From an uncultured Clostridia bacterium (lineage in GTDB: Bacteria; Bacillota; Clostridia; TANB77; UBA1234), in NCBI GenBank assembly GCA_934169745.1, contig CAKPOE010000007.1:1-64000 (forward strand): 64,000 bases of DNA, written 5' to 3'. The notes beneath the pieces were generated by a model. The model worked only from the letters and a program-made list of their open reading frames with translations. It was not told the DNA's origin and searched no databases. Within the stretch, counting starts at the first letter, position 1, and every line of letters starts with the position of its first letter. The translations under genes and the position numbers were made by a program. Below are positions 18,701 through 26,265 of the stretch, piece by piece.

Positions 18701-19591
18701 AAAAATAAAATTTCTGACAATATGAAAATAGAGTATAGAGAGATTGCTACTGCAGTAGATACAATGAATGATGGCAGAGCTTCATTAAATGAATTATGGG
18801 AAGCAAGAGATACATATGTTGATGGAATGGAGAAGTATGGCGCTGATAAGGGTGTGCAACAAATAAGCGGTGAGTTATTCAACGGTGGTTCAAGTGGAAA
18901 ATATAATCTTGATATAAATGAGTATTCCGTAAACTTGGCTGTGGAAACATTAAATAACGTTCACGAGCTTAGTGGAGATCTGAGGGAGAGACAACAAATT
19001 GTAGATAAATGTATTCATATTGTACATGAACATGCAAAAGATGGTGGTGTCACAAATGAAATACTTAATAGATTGAAATATGATGCTAGTAAACTTGAAA
19101 TCGGTAAGATGCCTACTGTCGGAAAAGAAAAGAAACCAGAATCAAAGGCTGTGAAACAAATTGAAGATGCATTGAATAAGCTTAGAAGTGAAACAAGAGG
19201 AGAAGGAACAATTTATGATCCTGGAAAGAATTATGATGCTGAAAAAGAAAAGAAGAAGATAAGACAAGAACTACATAATTTTGGAGTAGAGACTGTAAAA
19301 GAAGTGGCGAGAGATACTCTTGGAGTAGTAGGTGGCGCCACAGCAACAGCGGCGTATTTTGCACTTGATGACACAACAACAGTTTCGGAATTAGCCGGTT
19401 CTATGGCAATTGGAGGAACTGCCGGAGCAAAAGTTGGAGAAGGTGCAATTCAATTTGTGGACAATACAAGTTATAGGATAAAGAAAGGAATAAAAACACT
19501 ACGAAAAGAAAATGAAAAAAACGAAGAAAACAGAGGAGAAAATCCAATTCAATTGTATAATGATAATGGAAAAGTAAAAAGGAAAAAATAA
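15755..19591 (+). CDS. VirB6/TrbL-like membrane protein 4, giant
   Basis: 1,278 residues: a signal peptide (~1-30), an outer domain of ~150 residues, the shared LGDGAMWAIGAVAGG and LDALFFNQYS blocks, and the VirB6 helices (YFKRLLMVLFLVAVFPLV, WFKEYVLNVVLQTFHA). A hydrophilic region of about 700 residues follows, rich in Lys, Arg, Glu and Asn, with Ser/Thr/Gln low-complexity stretches and likely helical repeats. Near the C-terminus (~1185-1230) are two Gly/Ala-rich hydrophobic segments around ALDDTTTVSE. The oversized cytoplasmic part resembles the extended VirB6 paralogues of Rickettsiales in design, not in recognisable sequence. Ribosome binding site: AAAGGAGC. Confidence 0.78.
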   Translation: MKTFLKRTTILILVMMTLINTIVPSRNFVSATSGDGDSEDSENLPDWEIVDASSIFQSYQVNGKDVYDGGVGADNGSKRFFTVSKTGDYTLMQGGVVYDGPSSVMYSIPSEGIELTKEWMRDNATGVEIRHANNLGIPGGGVSKIAYRLEAGKIYLMPSDTWDNFIVGGQVVSVNPEKTSEITDEYEGNASLIERLITIFLLTLGDGAMWAIGAVAGGTISLDALFFNQYSNTTLAIFKNQDLSNTKPNNFVNSSNVIDTIDNLTIAFRGIAITAYITVLLYVGIRVLLGCTAGAKSKYKELLLDWLRGLVMLFIFPIVMRYVVELNDAAVAAIYKVEQATNIVSPGIDDRPGGITFPLEFGGNLIKQPKNYMEALRYRASIEGRAVYALCWLILIFELVKFIFIYFKRLLMVLFLVAVFPLVMISYALDKIKDGKSQVFDRWFKEYVLNVVLQTFHALNYTVVMGLIFAVGDANSVGGNANYILILVGITYIAKGEDILRHIFGQDKSAGGTVKSAAESMLKASAAVSVAKKLGKGAKNTKKRIGGLIDKGRGISDRTLKWKQNRINEREDKLAASVNPPPPLEAFYLSEHRRDSIGKDVKDSINAVIDAKDSPEELKKALEKLMALAANPNMSRELGMQLLAMGAQGQDIKDLMAQAEALEGLTLNINVKQNLDILINRKKGKNGNLRTSSYNQMSDNLLAAYGFDNKTLTSEKNKISKKMEKLERTNKKRIKSSNAMTDTRTRLSYESASNSMRDGNVKGGAANNQKGQFAATGASEATSTRAGGMSTNTNASKMKRTYKMMKNQGTSARTTQSSQKSTTQNGNVADPVKKTYAVSKNEVVGKRKTTAQKIRTRKAVERKRREDVANLGDKAVEARQRRMSSPTTAEQRENYAKAASHVVDMNNPMSTPTEFVKAHQKFDDVAAQIRSLQGLNQLGGEAEDAGVKALESEIRNDTKAAQIAAAREKKIREMTENAERMNKNKISDNMKIEYREIATAVDTMNDGRASLNELWEARDTYVDGMEKYGADKGVQQISGELFNGGSSGKYNLDINEYSVNLAVETLNNVHELSGDLRERQQIVDKCIHIVHEHAKDGGVTNEILNRLKYDASKLEIGKMPTVGKEKKPESKAVKQIEDALNKLRSETRGEGTIYDPGKNYDAEKEKKKIRQELHNFGVETVKEVARDTLGVVGGATATAAYFALDDTTTVSELAGSMAIGGTAGAKVGEGAIQFVDNTSYRIKKGIKTLRKENEKNEENRGENPIQLYNDNGKVKRKK

Positions 19592-19638
19592 AAAACTGTA
19601 ACAAAAAAATCGTAAAAATATGAAAGCAAAATTAATGC

Positions 19639-19669
19639 TGTAGGGGTCGCCGCCTTCGGCGACCCGCAG
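19639..19669. repeat. GC-rich GTAGGGG-type hairpin between VirB6-like genes 4 and 5
   Basis: GGGTCGCCG (19644-19652) and CGGCGACCC (19657-19665) form a 9-bp stem with CCTT as loop, strikingly GC-rich for this DNA. The flanking TGTAGGGG resembles elements near 31.75, 57.34, 57.59 and 60.02 kb. It may weaken transcription into the last gene of the operon. Confidence 0.6.
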
Positions 19670-19733
19670 AGCAAAAAGCAGCGAAAATACCGTAAAAACG
19701 TAAAATGAAACCAAAACTTGAAAGGAGTAGGCA

Positions 19734-22700
19734 ATGATGGAAACATTGTGTAAAAAAATAATTATCTTAATATTTATATTTACAACACTTCTTGGTACAA
19801 CATTGCCTACAAATGTAGTATATGCTATTGGACATACAGGCGATATGACAAAGTTTAAGTCAGCGGGTAATAACGTGCCCAACAAAGATTTAGATTCTAT
19901 AATTCAAGCAAATACGAAATCTGAGGTTACGGTAGGCAAGGACAATTATACAAAGTTTAAATTGAATGAAATGAGTACGGGATGGTATGATATCTATAGA
20001 GGAGAGCTAAAAGTACTAAAGGATGGAAAACTACAGGATGCACCTTATGAATATGATATTCATACTAGAACGCGTTATTACAAATTAGACGGTAATACGG
20101 AGTATTACATAAAAACGGCGGATATCAATAACTTTTCATATAATAAATATGTAAAAGAAGACAACAAAACTTCTTTTTTTGAAACTGTTGAACACATGAT
20201 TTCATGGTTTGTTAGAACGGCCGCAAATGGTCTTGTAAAATTAATTGACTGGGCTGTGGGCGGTGGAGAAGGTGTAACAATTGATAAAATAATATTTAAT
20301 CAATATAAACCGACAAAGCTTGTATACTTTAGTCCTGAGAAAGATGCGTTGAAAGAAGGAGCAACGGACCCAAACGTAAATAGTAACTATGAATATCCTA
20401 TCGTACATTTAATGTCTAAAGCAATCACAGAGTGGTTTAATATATTTAGAGCAGTTGCAATTACAGGGTATACGTCAATTTTATTATATATAGGTATTCA
20501 AATTTTATTGAAAGCGACGGCAGAAAAACAAGCAGAATACAAGCGATTGCTTACAGACTGGGTTGTTGGTGTAGTGATATTATTTCTATTCCCAACAGTA
20601 ATAAAAACTGCTATTGAAATGAATAACAGTTTAGTAGAATCTATCGGAAAATCAAGAGGTATTTTAGATAGCGACGGAAATGTTTCTTATCAAAATACAA
20701 CTCATAAACAAGCGAATTATACGGCATTGAATCCAAATATGTCAGAACAGGAACTTAAAGCTTATGCTAGTACATTTGATGGAAATCCTTTCTCTGATGA
20801 CAATAAGGATTATATGGCAATAATGGCGAAAAAGGCAGATAAAACGAAGAGACTATCATATGCAGTTGTTTACATGATAATGGCTTGGCAATTATTAATG
20901 CTGATAATTATTTATTATAAGCGATTATTTATGGTTGGTTTCTTGCTAGTGTTGTTCCCGCTTGTTGCACTTACATATGCATTAGATAAAGTTAAAGATG
21001 GCAAATCACAAGCATTTAATACTTGGGGAAAAGAAATTTTGCTTAATATATTTATTCAAACGTTCCATGCAATTATTTATGTGTTTGCCTTGGGAGTTAC
21101 TTTTGAAGCATCAGAAGTGGCAAATGACTGGATACTTATGATAATTGGTGTATCATTCTTATTCAAGGGTGAAGAAATAATAAAGAAGATATTTGGATAC
21201 AAGTCTTCAGATACGGTTGATTCGTTAGTTTCAACAGCGACGAAAACTTTTGCAACATACCAAGTTATGAAAAAAGGAGTTTTAGCCGTTAAAGATAATT
21301 TTATTGGAAAAAACAGTCACTTAGGTAGAGCTGTTGAAGCGAGAAGAAACGCAAGAACTTATGAAATGATGGCAAATAATTTCGATGCTTTTGCATCAGA
21401 GCCTACATACAATTTCCCTGCTGCAAGAGAATTACCACATGCTCCAGCTGTTATGGATAGCGAAGCTATACAGTTGGGAAATGATATTCAAATGATAAAT
21501 CATTTTAATGTAGCAAACCCAGCCGCATTGGCAATGGCTCTAGATAGAGTACAAAATTATTACCAAAATGGTGGTAAATATATGACAATGCTTAATGACT
21601 TAAAGCTTGATAGACATCAAATAGACGGTTTACGAAGAATTAAAAATGGTGCTATTCAAGATGTAAAGAATGGTGAAGAGTCTGCAACAATAGAACAAAA
21701 AATCAAATTAGAGTTGGAGACATTAATGCCAGGAGCAGATGTAAGCAAGATGCAACAAGCTTTATATAGACAGATGGCAATGCCACTTAATTCAAATCAT
21801 CTTAAGAGAAATGTTTTTGATGGCTTTATTAAAAAAGAAATCATGGATGCTGAAGACAGAATGAATGAAATAAATGATAGCATAAAATTTTCACCAAAGA
21901 GTAGCAGGACACTTCGTGATTTAGTGGATAAAGCTGATGATTTGACTTATAACGTATATGGTGCAACTCAAGGCGACAAAAAAATTGTGAGAATGGCCGG
22001 ATATGTAGAGATGCTTAAGGCAAGAGACTCTGGAGATTTTACAGCTAAGCAACTTAATGAGGCGGCTCAATACGTTCAACAACATAGATATGATAGTAAA
22101 GAATTTGGCAAGATGATAGATACATTAGATTATGACTTCGATGAAATAAGACATGTAATAGCAGAGAAGACCGTTGAAACATATATGGAGACGGATGGCA
22201 CGTACAAATCTTTTGCCGGAATGACTTCAGATGAAATTAGCGATATAAGAGCAGCGTGCGACTTAGCTGGTGACATAAAAGATAACATTGAAAACAGAGA
22301 GCAAAGAATACAAGATTTGAAAAAATCACTTAAATATGATAGTACGGACTTTAGTGAAAGACAAGTCGAAGCCTTTAATGGAGTGGTTGATAATTTGCTT
22401 GAAACAACATATGGTAAGAGGGCTTATACAGACGAGGAAAGAAAAATGGCAGAGGAAGTTTGGAAATTAAATAATAGTTTTTCATTTACGAGAGATTCTG
22501 TAGTTGAGGCATACAACTATGTTTCTGAACATATGAATGATAATGACTTAATACATAAGATGGCAGAAAAGATGGGATACGATATAGATGAACTTGGTAA
22601 TGCATTGAAATATCAAGAATCTAACTCGTGGTATTCAAATCCAGATATTGATGAGGTTTCGGTTAATACATTGATTAAAAATAAACATGGTCTTGATTTA

Positions 22701-23306
22701 AATGAAAAGGATTTGATTGATAGAATAAAATCTCAAAGAATTGACCAAAACAGAAAAGAAGCGGACGCGGCAAGAGAATTTGCAAACCAAGTAATGGAAA
22801 GAAACCAAAGTACTGGTCCAACTATTAATGGAATGACAGAAAATGACCTTCGTGATTTGGCTGAAATAGAACGTGCTAAGAGTAGACAAGAAGCAATGAG
22901 AACTGCTGTTACAACTGGTGCAGCTACGCTTGGAGTTCCAATTGGGGCAGCCGCTGGTGTTGCGTTTATTGAAGGAGACGATGATAGTAATCCGATTGGA
23001 GAGGCCTTACTTGGAGCTACTGCAGGTGCGGGTGTTATGGATACGGTTGCAGAGAGAGCTACTAGTGGAAATAGTAAAAAGACAAAGACGTACGTTTTAA
23101 GAAATCCATATACCGGTGAAGATGAAGAAGTAACACTTACGGTTAGCGGAGCATTTAATGAGAGAATATATTCTTTTGATGATCCAGGACTGCCAAAAGA
23201 AGTTTCTGCACAGATAAGAGAACAATTTATAGCTTCAAAGATAGAGAAACAAAGAAAGGCAGAAGCTGAAAAACAAAAAGAAATAGATAAAGAAAACAAA
23301 AAATAA
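19734..23306 (+). CDS. VirB6/TrbL-like membrane protein 5, giant
   Basis: 1,190 residues: a signal peptide, an outer domain to ~150, the shared VTIDKIIFNQYKPTKLVYF block, then VirB6 helices (WFNIFRAVAI, YYKRLFMVGFLLVLFPLV, WGKEILLNIFIQTFHA). A long helical, charged cytoplasmic domain (~520-1080) follows, then a Gly/Ala-rich hydrophobic pair (GVPIGAAAGVAFIEGDDD...GEALLGATAGAGVMD) and a Lys-rich end. It is the last gene of the secretion locus, preceded by AAAGGAG and followed by a palindrome facing the convergent gene. Function within the channel is inferred from the core. Confidence 0.78.
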   Translation: MMETLCKKIIILIFIFTTLLGTTLPTNVVYAIGHTGDMTKFKSAGNNVPNKDLDSIIQANTKSEVTVGKDNYTKFKLNEMSTGWYDIYRGELKVLKDGKLQDAPYEYDIHTRTRYYKLDGNTEYYIKTADINNFSYNKYVKEDNKTSFFETVEHMISWFVRTAANGLVKLIDWAVGGGEGVTIDKIIFNQYKPTKLVYFSPEKDALKEGATDPNVNSNYEYPIVHLMSKAITEWFNIFRAVAITGYTSILLYIGIQILLKATAEKQAEYKRLLTDWVVGVVILFLFPTVIKTAIEMNNSLVESIGKSRGILDSDGNVSYQNTTHKQANYTALNPNMSEQELKAYASTFDGNPFSDDNKDYMAIMAKKADKTKRLSYAVVYMIMAWQLLMLIIIYYKRLFMVGFLLVLFPLVALTYALDKVKDGKSQAFNTWGKEILLNIFIQTFHAIIYVFALGVTFEASEVANDWILMIIGVSFLFKGEEIIKKIFGYKSSDTVDSLVSTATKTFATYQVMKKGVLAVKDNFIGKNSHLGRAVEARRNARTYEMMANNFDAFASEPTYNFPAARELPHAPAVMDSEAIQLGNDIQMINHFNVANPAALAMALDRVQNYYQNGGKYMTMLNDLKLDRHQIDGLRRIKNGAIQDVKNGEESATIEQKIKLELETLMPGADVSKMQQALYRQMAMPLNSNHLKRNVFDGFIKKEIMDAEDRMNEINDSIKFSPKSSRTLRDLVDKADDLTYNVYGATQGDKKIVRMAGYVEMLKARDSGDFTAKQLNEAAQYVQQHRYDSKEFGKMIDTLDYDFDEIRHVIAEKTVETYMETDGTYKSFAGMTSDEISDIRAACDLAGDIKDNIENREQRIQDLKKSLKYDSTDFSERQVEAFNGVVDNLLETTYGKRAYTDEERKMAEEVWKLNNSFSFTRDSVVEAYNYVSEHMNDNDLIHKMAEKMGYDIDELGNALKYQESNSWYSNPDIDEVSVNTLIKNKHGLDLNEKDLIDRIKSQRIDQNRKEADAAREFANQVMERNQSTGPTINGMTENDLRDLAEIERAKSRQEAMRTAVTTGAATLGVPIGAAAGVAFIEGDDDSNPIGEALLGATAGAGVMDTVAERATSGNSKKTKTYVLRNPYTGEDEEVTLTVSGAFNERIYSFDDPGLPKEVSAQIREQFIASKIEKQRKAEAEKQKEIDKENKK

Positions 23307-23319
23307 TTGTATGAAACCG

Positions 23320-23360
23320 CTGATGACCAATTTTCCGGCTACCGGAAAATTGGTCATCAG
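23320..23360. terminator. 19-bp palindrome between convergent genes, repeat-family member
   Basis: Arms 23320-23338 and 23342-23360 are perfect complements with a CTA loop and contain the AATTTTCCGG/CCGGAAAATT core of the dispersed repeat. Placed between the stop codons of two convergent genes, it could terminate both transcripts, although T-runs are weak. Confidence 0.6.
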
Positions 23361-23370
23361 TGTTATTGTT

Positions 23371-24432
23371 CTATGCTTTTATAGTGCAATTCATTTTTAT
23401 TTCTGCACTTTGTTCAAACATACTGTAAAATACATCGTTAAACACGGCATTTAGCAAAGCTGTAACGTTGTTAAAACTTTTGTATTTGCAAGTTATTTTG
23501 TATGAATCATCATCATTTAATACTACCGGAATATTGTTGTTATATAGTTCATTGAGAACTGTAAGAGACATGTCTTCTAAGTATAACTCTTCAATCAAAT
23601 CTTCGATTTTGTGCCCATACTTAATTGCAATTCTTCCAAGTGGAGATTTAATATATGCTTTTTCGCTAAATTCATTCTTTTTTAATTCAACAACAGACTT
23701 GACAGCTGTTAATAAATTGTTGTAAGAAATTACAATTTCGCAGCTGCCAGTATTATTGAATGTGTTTCCTTCAAAATAACTATTTTCATTTATAAGCTTG
23801 CATACTGTTGATAGTTCAAAATCACTTACATATTTATCAAGAAATTTTCCGAAGTCGTAGATAAAGTTACAAATAATAATATTGTTCTTTTCAACATCAT
23901 CTTCTTTTAAGGTATAGTTAGTATATTCTTCTACATAGCTTTCAACAGTTTTGAAAGGGTCTATTTCATTTGTAAGTAATTTTATGTAGGTTGGTATATC
24001 GTAGATATTTCTTATATCTATATTTTTTGAAATGCACCATTTTATAAATGAAAAGGAATTTAATGCATATTTTATAGGTTTTTCCTTAGCGATAAAACTT
24101 CCAATCAGTGCTGTACTAATTGAGTTTAGTCTTATCATATAAGTCTTTCTTTCATCTGTAGTTATATAGAGTTTAGAAAAATTAGAGGTTGGATTTAAAC
24201 TTATATAATTGCTCGACTCTATTGATGACATACATTCAAGAAAATCCTGATCATCCGATATATAAACAATTTCATTAGCAGAACTTGTTTCAAATTTTTT
24301 GGAAGTAAAATCTAGTAAAAATTTTTCTATTTCATCTGGATTTTCTATAGATTCTAAATCTGAAATTAAGCTTCTTGTTCCGTTTAGTTTACCTGATATG
24401 ATTCCTTTTTTGCTTTCCATTTCTGCCATCAT
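23371..24432 (-). CDS. hypothetical protein of unknown function
   Basis: 353 residues, mostly hydrophilic, with no signal peptide or membrane helix and no motif I can name with confidence. The order of segments around residues 60-200 (ISDDQDFL, then FIKWCISKNIDIRNIYDIPTY) faintly recalls a degenerate 3'-5' exonuclease fold of DNA polymerase I type, but the catalytic acidic residues are not clear; treat this as a guess. It starts at ATG 24432 behind GGGAGGT and has its own promoter at 24465-24493, divergent from truA and convergent with the secretion locus. Confidence 0.7.
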   Translation of the reverse strand: MMAEMESKKGIISGKLNGTRSLISDLESIENPDEIEKFLLDFTSKKFETSSANEIVYISDDQDFLECMSSIESSNYISLNPTSNFSKLYITTDERKTYMIRLNSISTALIGSFIAKEKPIKYALNSFSFIKWCISKNIDIRNIYDIPTYIKLLTNEIDPFKTVESYVEEYTNYTLKEDDVEKNNIIICNFIYDFGKFLDKYVSDFELSTVCKLINENSYFEGNTFNNTGSCEIVISYNNLLTAVKSVVELKKNEFSEKAYIKSPLGRIAIKYGHKIEDLIEELYLEDMSLTVLNELYNNNIPVVLNDDDSYKITCKYKSFNNVTALLNAVFNDVFYSMFEQSAEIKMNCTIKA

Positions 24433-24464
24433 TTAATAATTACCTCCCGTGATTTAATATGTTT

Positions 24465-24493
24465 ATTATAGCACACAAGTTGCACCGTTTCAA
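24465..24493 (-). promoter_or_regulatory. promoter of the hypothetical gene, divergent from truA
   Basis: The minus strand reads TTGAAA (24488-24493), 17 bases, TATAAT (24465-24470). It overlaps the truA promoter on the other strand, so the two may compete. Confidence 0.8.
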
Positions 24494-24508
24494 CATTTGT
24501 GGTAAAAT
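24480..24508 (+). promoter_or_regulatory. promoter of truA
   Basis: TTGCAC (24480-24485), 17 bases, TAAAAT (24503-24508), about 20 bases upstream of the truA start and overlapping the divergent promoter. Confidence 0.65.
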
Positions 24509-24528
24509 GTGTGAAAAGGAGATGTACC

Positions 24529-25269
24529 ATGAGAAATATAAAGTTAGTAATTGAATATGATGGAAAAAATTTTGCAGGTTGGCAAACACAACCTGGTAAA
24601 GTAAGTATACAATCTGAAATCGAAAGAGCAATAAAAGAAGTGACTGGTGAAGAAGTAGACTTAACGGCTTCAGGTAGAACAGACGCAGGAGTACATGCTA
24701 TTGGGCAAGTAGCGAACTTTCATACAGATACAAAAATTGAAACTCACAAAATACCTTATGCACTTAATTCAAAATTACCAAAGAGCATTGTTATAAAGTC
24801 TGCTGAAGAAGTTCCAGAAAGATTTCATTCTAGATATTTGTGCAAAGGAAAGACATATAGGTATATAATAAACAATAACGAATTTCCATCAGCACTTAAT
24901 AGATATAGAGAATTTCACATTTCTCAAAAATTAGACATATGTAAAATGCGAGAAGCTTTGAGATGTTTTGAGGGTACACATGATTTTAAAGGATTTAAAT
25001 CTTCTGGAGGAAGTGAAAAGAAAACTACAGTTAGGACGCTAACTAAATTAGAATTACAAGAAAAAGATGGGATAATAACAGTTGAGTTGTCTGGAGATGG
25101 ATTTTTGTATAATATGGTGAGAATAATTGTTGGAACAATCGTGGATGTTGGTCTTGGAAAGATAAGGGTGGAAGATTTACCTGAAATTATAGAATCAAAA
25201 GACAGGACAAGAGCTGGTAAAACGCTTCCACCACACGGACTTTACTTGGTTCAAGTAAGATATGAATAG
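24529..25269 (+). CDS. truA: tRNA pseudouridine(38-40) synthase TruA
   Basis: 246 residues from ATG 24529, which follows AAAAGGAG at normal spacing; an upstream in-frame ATG (24499) lacks a ribosome binding site and overlaps the promoter. TruA isomerises uridines 38-40 in tRNA anticodon stems. Visible hallmarks are the opening IEYDGKNFAGWQTQPG, the catalytic-Asp motif ASGRTDAGVHA (~50-60), RYLCKGKTYRY, FEGTHDFKGF and GDGFLYNMVRIIVGT. The length is normal. It is transcribed alone from a promoter divergent to the unknown gene on the other strand. Confidence 0.96.
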   Translation: MRNIKLVIEYDGKNFAGWQTQPGKVSIQSEIERAIKEVTGEEVDLTASGRTDAGVHAIGQVANFHTDTKIETHKIPYALNSKLPKSIVIKSAEEVPERFHSRYLCKGKTYRYIINNNEFPSALNRYREFHISQKLDICKMREALRCFEGTHDFKGFKSSGGSEKKTTVRTLTKLELQEKDGIITVELSGDGFLYNMVRIIVGTIVDVGLGKIRVEDLPEIIESKDRTRAGKTLPPHGLYLVQVRYE

Positions 25270-25273
25270 TAAA

Positions 25274-25453
25274 TTATTTGTGCTTTAAATTTTGCAAATA
25301 TTCGGCTCTTTTCTTTTGCTCTTCGGGTGTCATCCAATCATCAAAACTTGCAATAAATTCGCCATATTCCGTGGTATCTTCAATTATACCTTTTCCTTTT
25401 ACGCGGATATCAGCGTTGTCTAAACCTAATTTATTCATTTTATCTCGTTTCAT
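25274..25453 (-). CDS. small hypothetical protein (59 aa) downstream of lexA
   Basis: A 60-codon minus-strand frame from ATG 25453 to TAA at 25274, with a strong GGGAGG ribosome binding site. The predicted peptide opens MKRDKMNKLGLDNADIRVKG and contains ASFDDWMTPEEQKKRAEYL; it is hydrophilic and likely helical at the C-terminus. No family recognised. It follows lexA on the same strand and is convergent with truA, whose stop lies five bases away. Its ribosome binding site lies in the 3' arm of a hairpin that would hide it. Confidence 0.75.
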   Translation of the reverse strand: MKRDKMNKLGLDNADIRVKGKGIIEDTTEYGEFIASFDDWMTPEEQKKRAEYLQNLKHK

Positions 25454-25456
25454 AAA

Positions 25457-25490
25457 AATAACCTCCCGATAATATTATAGGGAGGTTATT
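25457..25490 (-). promoter_or_regulatory. hairpin that pairs the ribosome binding site of the 59-aa ORF, or a lexA terminator
   Basis: An 11-bp perfect stem, 25457-25467 with 25480-25490. On the minus strand the 5' arm carries CCTCCC and the 3' arm the GGGAGG used by the small ORF, followed by TTATTTTT. It could sequester the ribosome binding site, or act as a leaky lexA terminator. The 12-base loop contains TATAAT, but no -35 accompanies it. Confidence 0.55.
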
Positions 25491-25507
25491 AAAAAATATT
25501 CTAATTT

Positions 25508-26182
25508 TTACAATTTTCTGAACACACCAGCAACTTTTCCAAGTATTGTGCAAGTTGGAACAATTATTGGCTGCATAAAGCTATTTTGTGGTTGCAAACG
25601 TATGAAGTCCTTTTCCTTATAAAAAGTTTTTACTGTGGCTTCATCTTCTATAAGAGCAACTACTATATCGCCATTTTCAGCAGTGTTTTGTTTCTTTACT
25701 AGAACTAAGTCTCCGCTTAAAATTCCAGCTTCTATCATACTATCGCCTCTAACTCTTAACATAAACGTTTCAGAGTTACCAACGAAGTCAATAGGAAGAG
25801 GGAATGAGTCTTCTATATTTTCTACTGCTAAAATAGGTGCACCAGCAGTTACTTTACCAACAATAGGTACGTCTACCATTTCTTTTGAAGTGTAGAAAGG
25901 CTTCTCATCTTCTTCACTATTTTTCCCAACCACGGTTATTGCTCTTGACTTTAAAGAGGCTTTTTGAATTAAACCTTTCTTTTGAAGTCTAACTAAATAG
26001 CCATGTACGGTTGAAGTAGATTTCAAATCTAATGCTTTACATATATCTCTAACAGATGGCGCATATCCATCTTTTTTTATACATTCTTTAACATAGTTTA
26101 ATACGCGCAATTGTTTGTCGGTTATTTTTGAATCGTTAATGTCTATTACATTATCCTTTTTAGTGTTTTTTGTTTCTTTCAT
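25508..26182 (-). CDS. lexA: LexA SOS repressor
   Basis: 224 residues from ATG 26182, preceded by AAGGAG; the longer upstream frame has no ribosome binding site. The N-terminal winged helix carries GYAPSVRDICKALDLKSTSTVHGYL. The C-terminal peptidase domain has the self-cleavage Ala-Gly in VTAGAPILA, catalytic Ser in RGDSMIEAGI and Lys in DEATVKTFYK. LexA represses DNA-damage genes until RecA triggers its cleavage. Its promoter holds LexA-box-like sequences, consistent with autoregulation. It is followed by the 59-residue ORF on the same strand. Confidence 0.96.
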   Translation of the reverse strand: MKETKNTKKDNVIDINDSKITDKQLRVLNYVKECIKKDGYAPSVRDICKALDLKSTSTVHGYLVRLQKKGLIQKASLKSRAITVVGKNSEEDEKPFYTSKEMVDVPIVGKVTAGAPILAVENIEDSFPLPIDFVGNSETFMLRVRGDSMIEAGILSGDLVLVKKQNTAENGDIVVALIEDEATVKTFYKEKDFIRLQPQNSFMQPIIVPTCTILGKVAGVFRKL

Positions 26183-26220
26183 TAAATCAACACTCCTTCG
26201 TGGTAGTATTATCCAAAACA

Positions 26221-26260
26221 ATATTACCACAAATGTTTGTTCCTGTCAAACACAAATTCG
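26221..26260 (-). promoter_or_regulatory. lexA promoter with SOS-box-like sequences
   Basis: On the minus strand TTGACA (26244-26249), 17 bases, TAATAT (26221-26226). CGAATTTGTGTTTG (26247-26260) overlaps the -35, and GGAACAAACATTTG fills the spacer. Both are imperfect matches to the Firmicute LexA box CGAAC-N4-GTTCG, so the operator call is moderate and the promoter call strong. Confidence 0.7.
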
Positions 26261-26265
26261 TGTTT

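Noticed and set aside
22733..23299. 188-residue minus-strand ORF rich in Ser/Ala/Pro
   Set aside because: Antisense shadow of the last secretion gene, with no ribosome binding site and biased composition.
25278..25472. 64-residue plus-strand ORF after truA
   Set aside because: It is antisense to the 59-residue minus-strand frame, which has a strong ribosome binding site and ordinary codon use.
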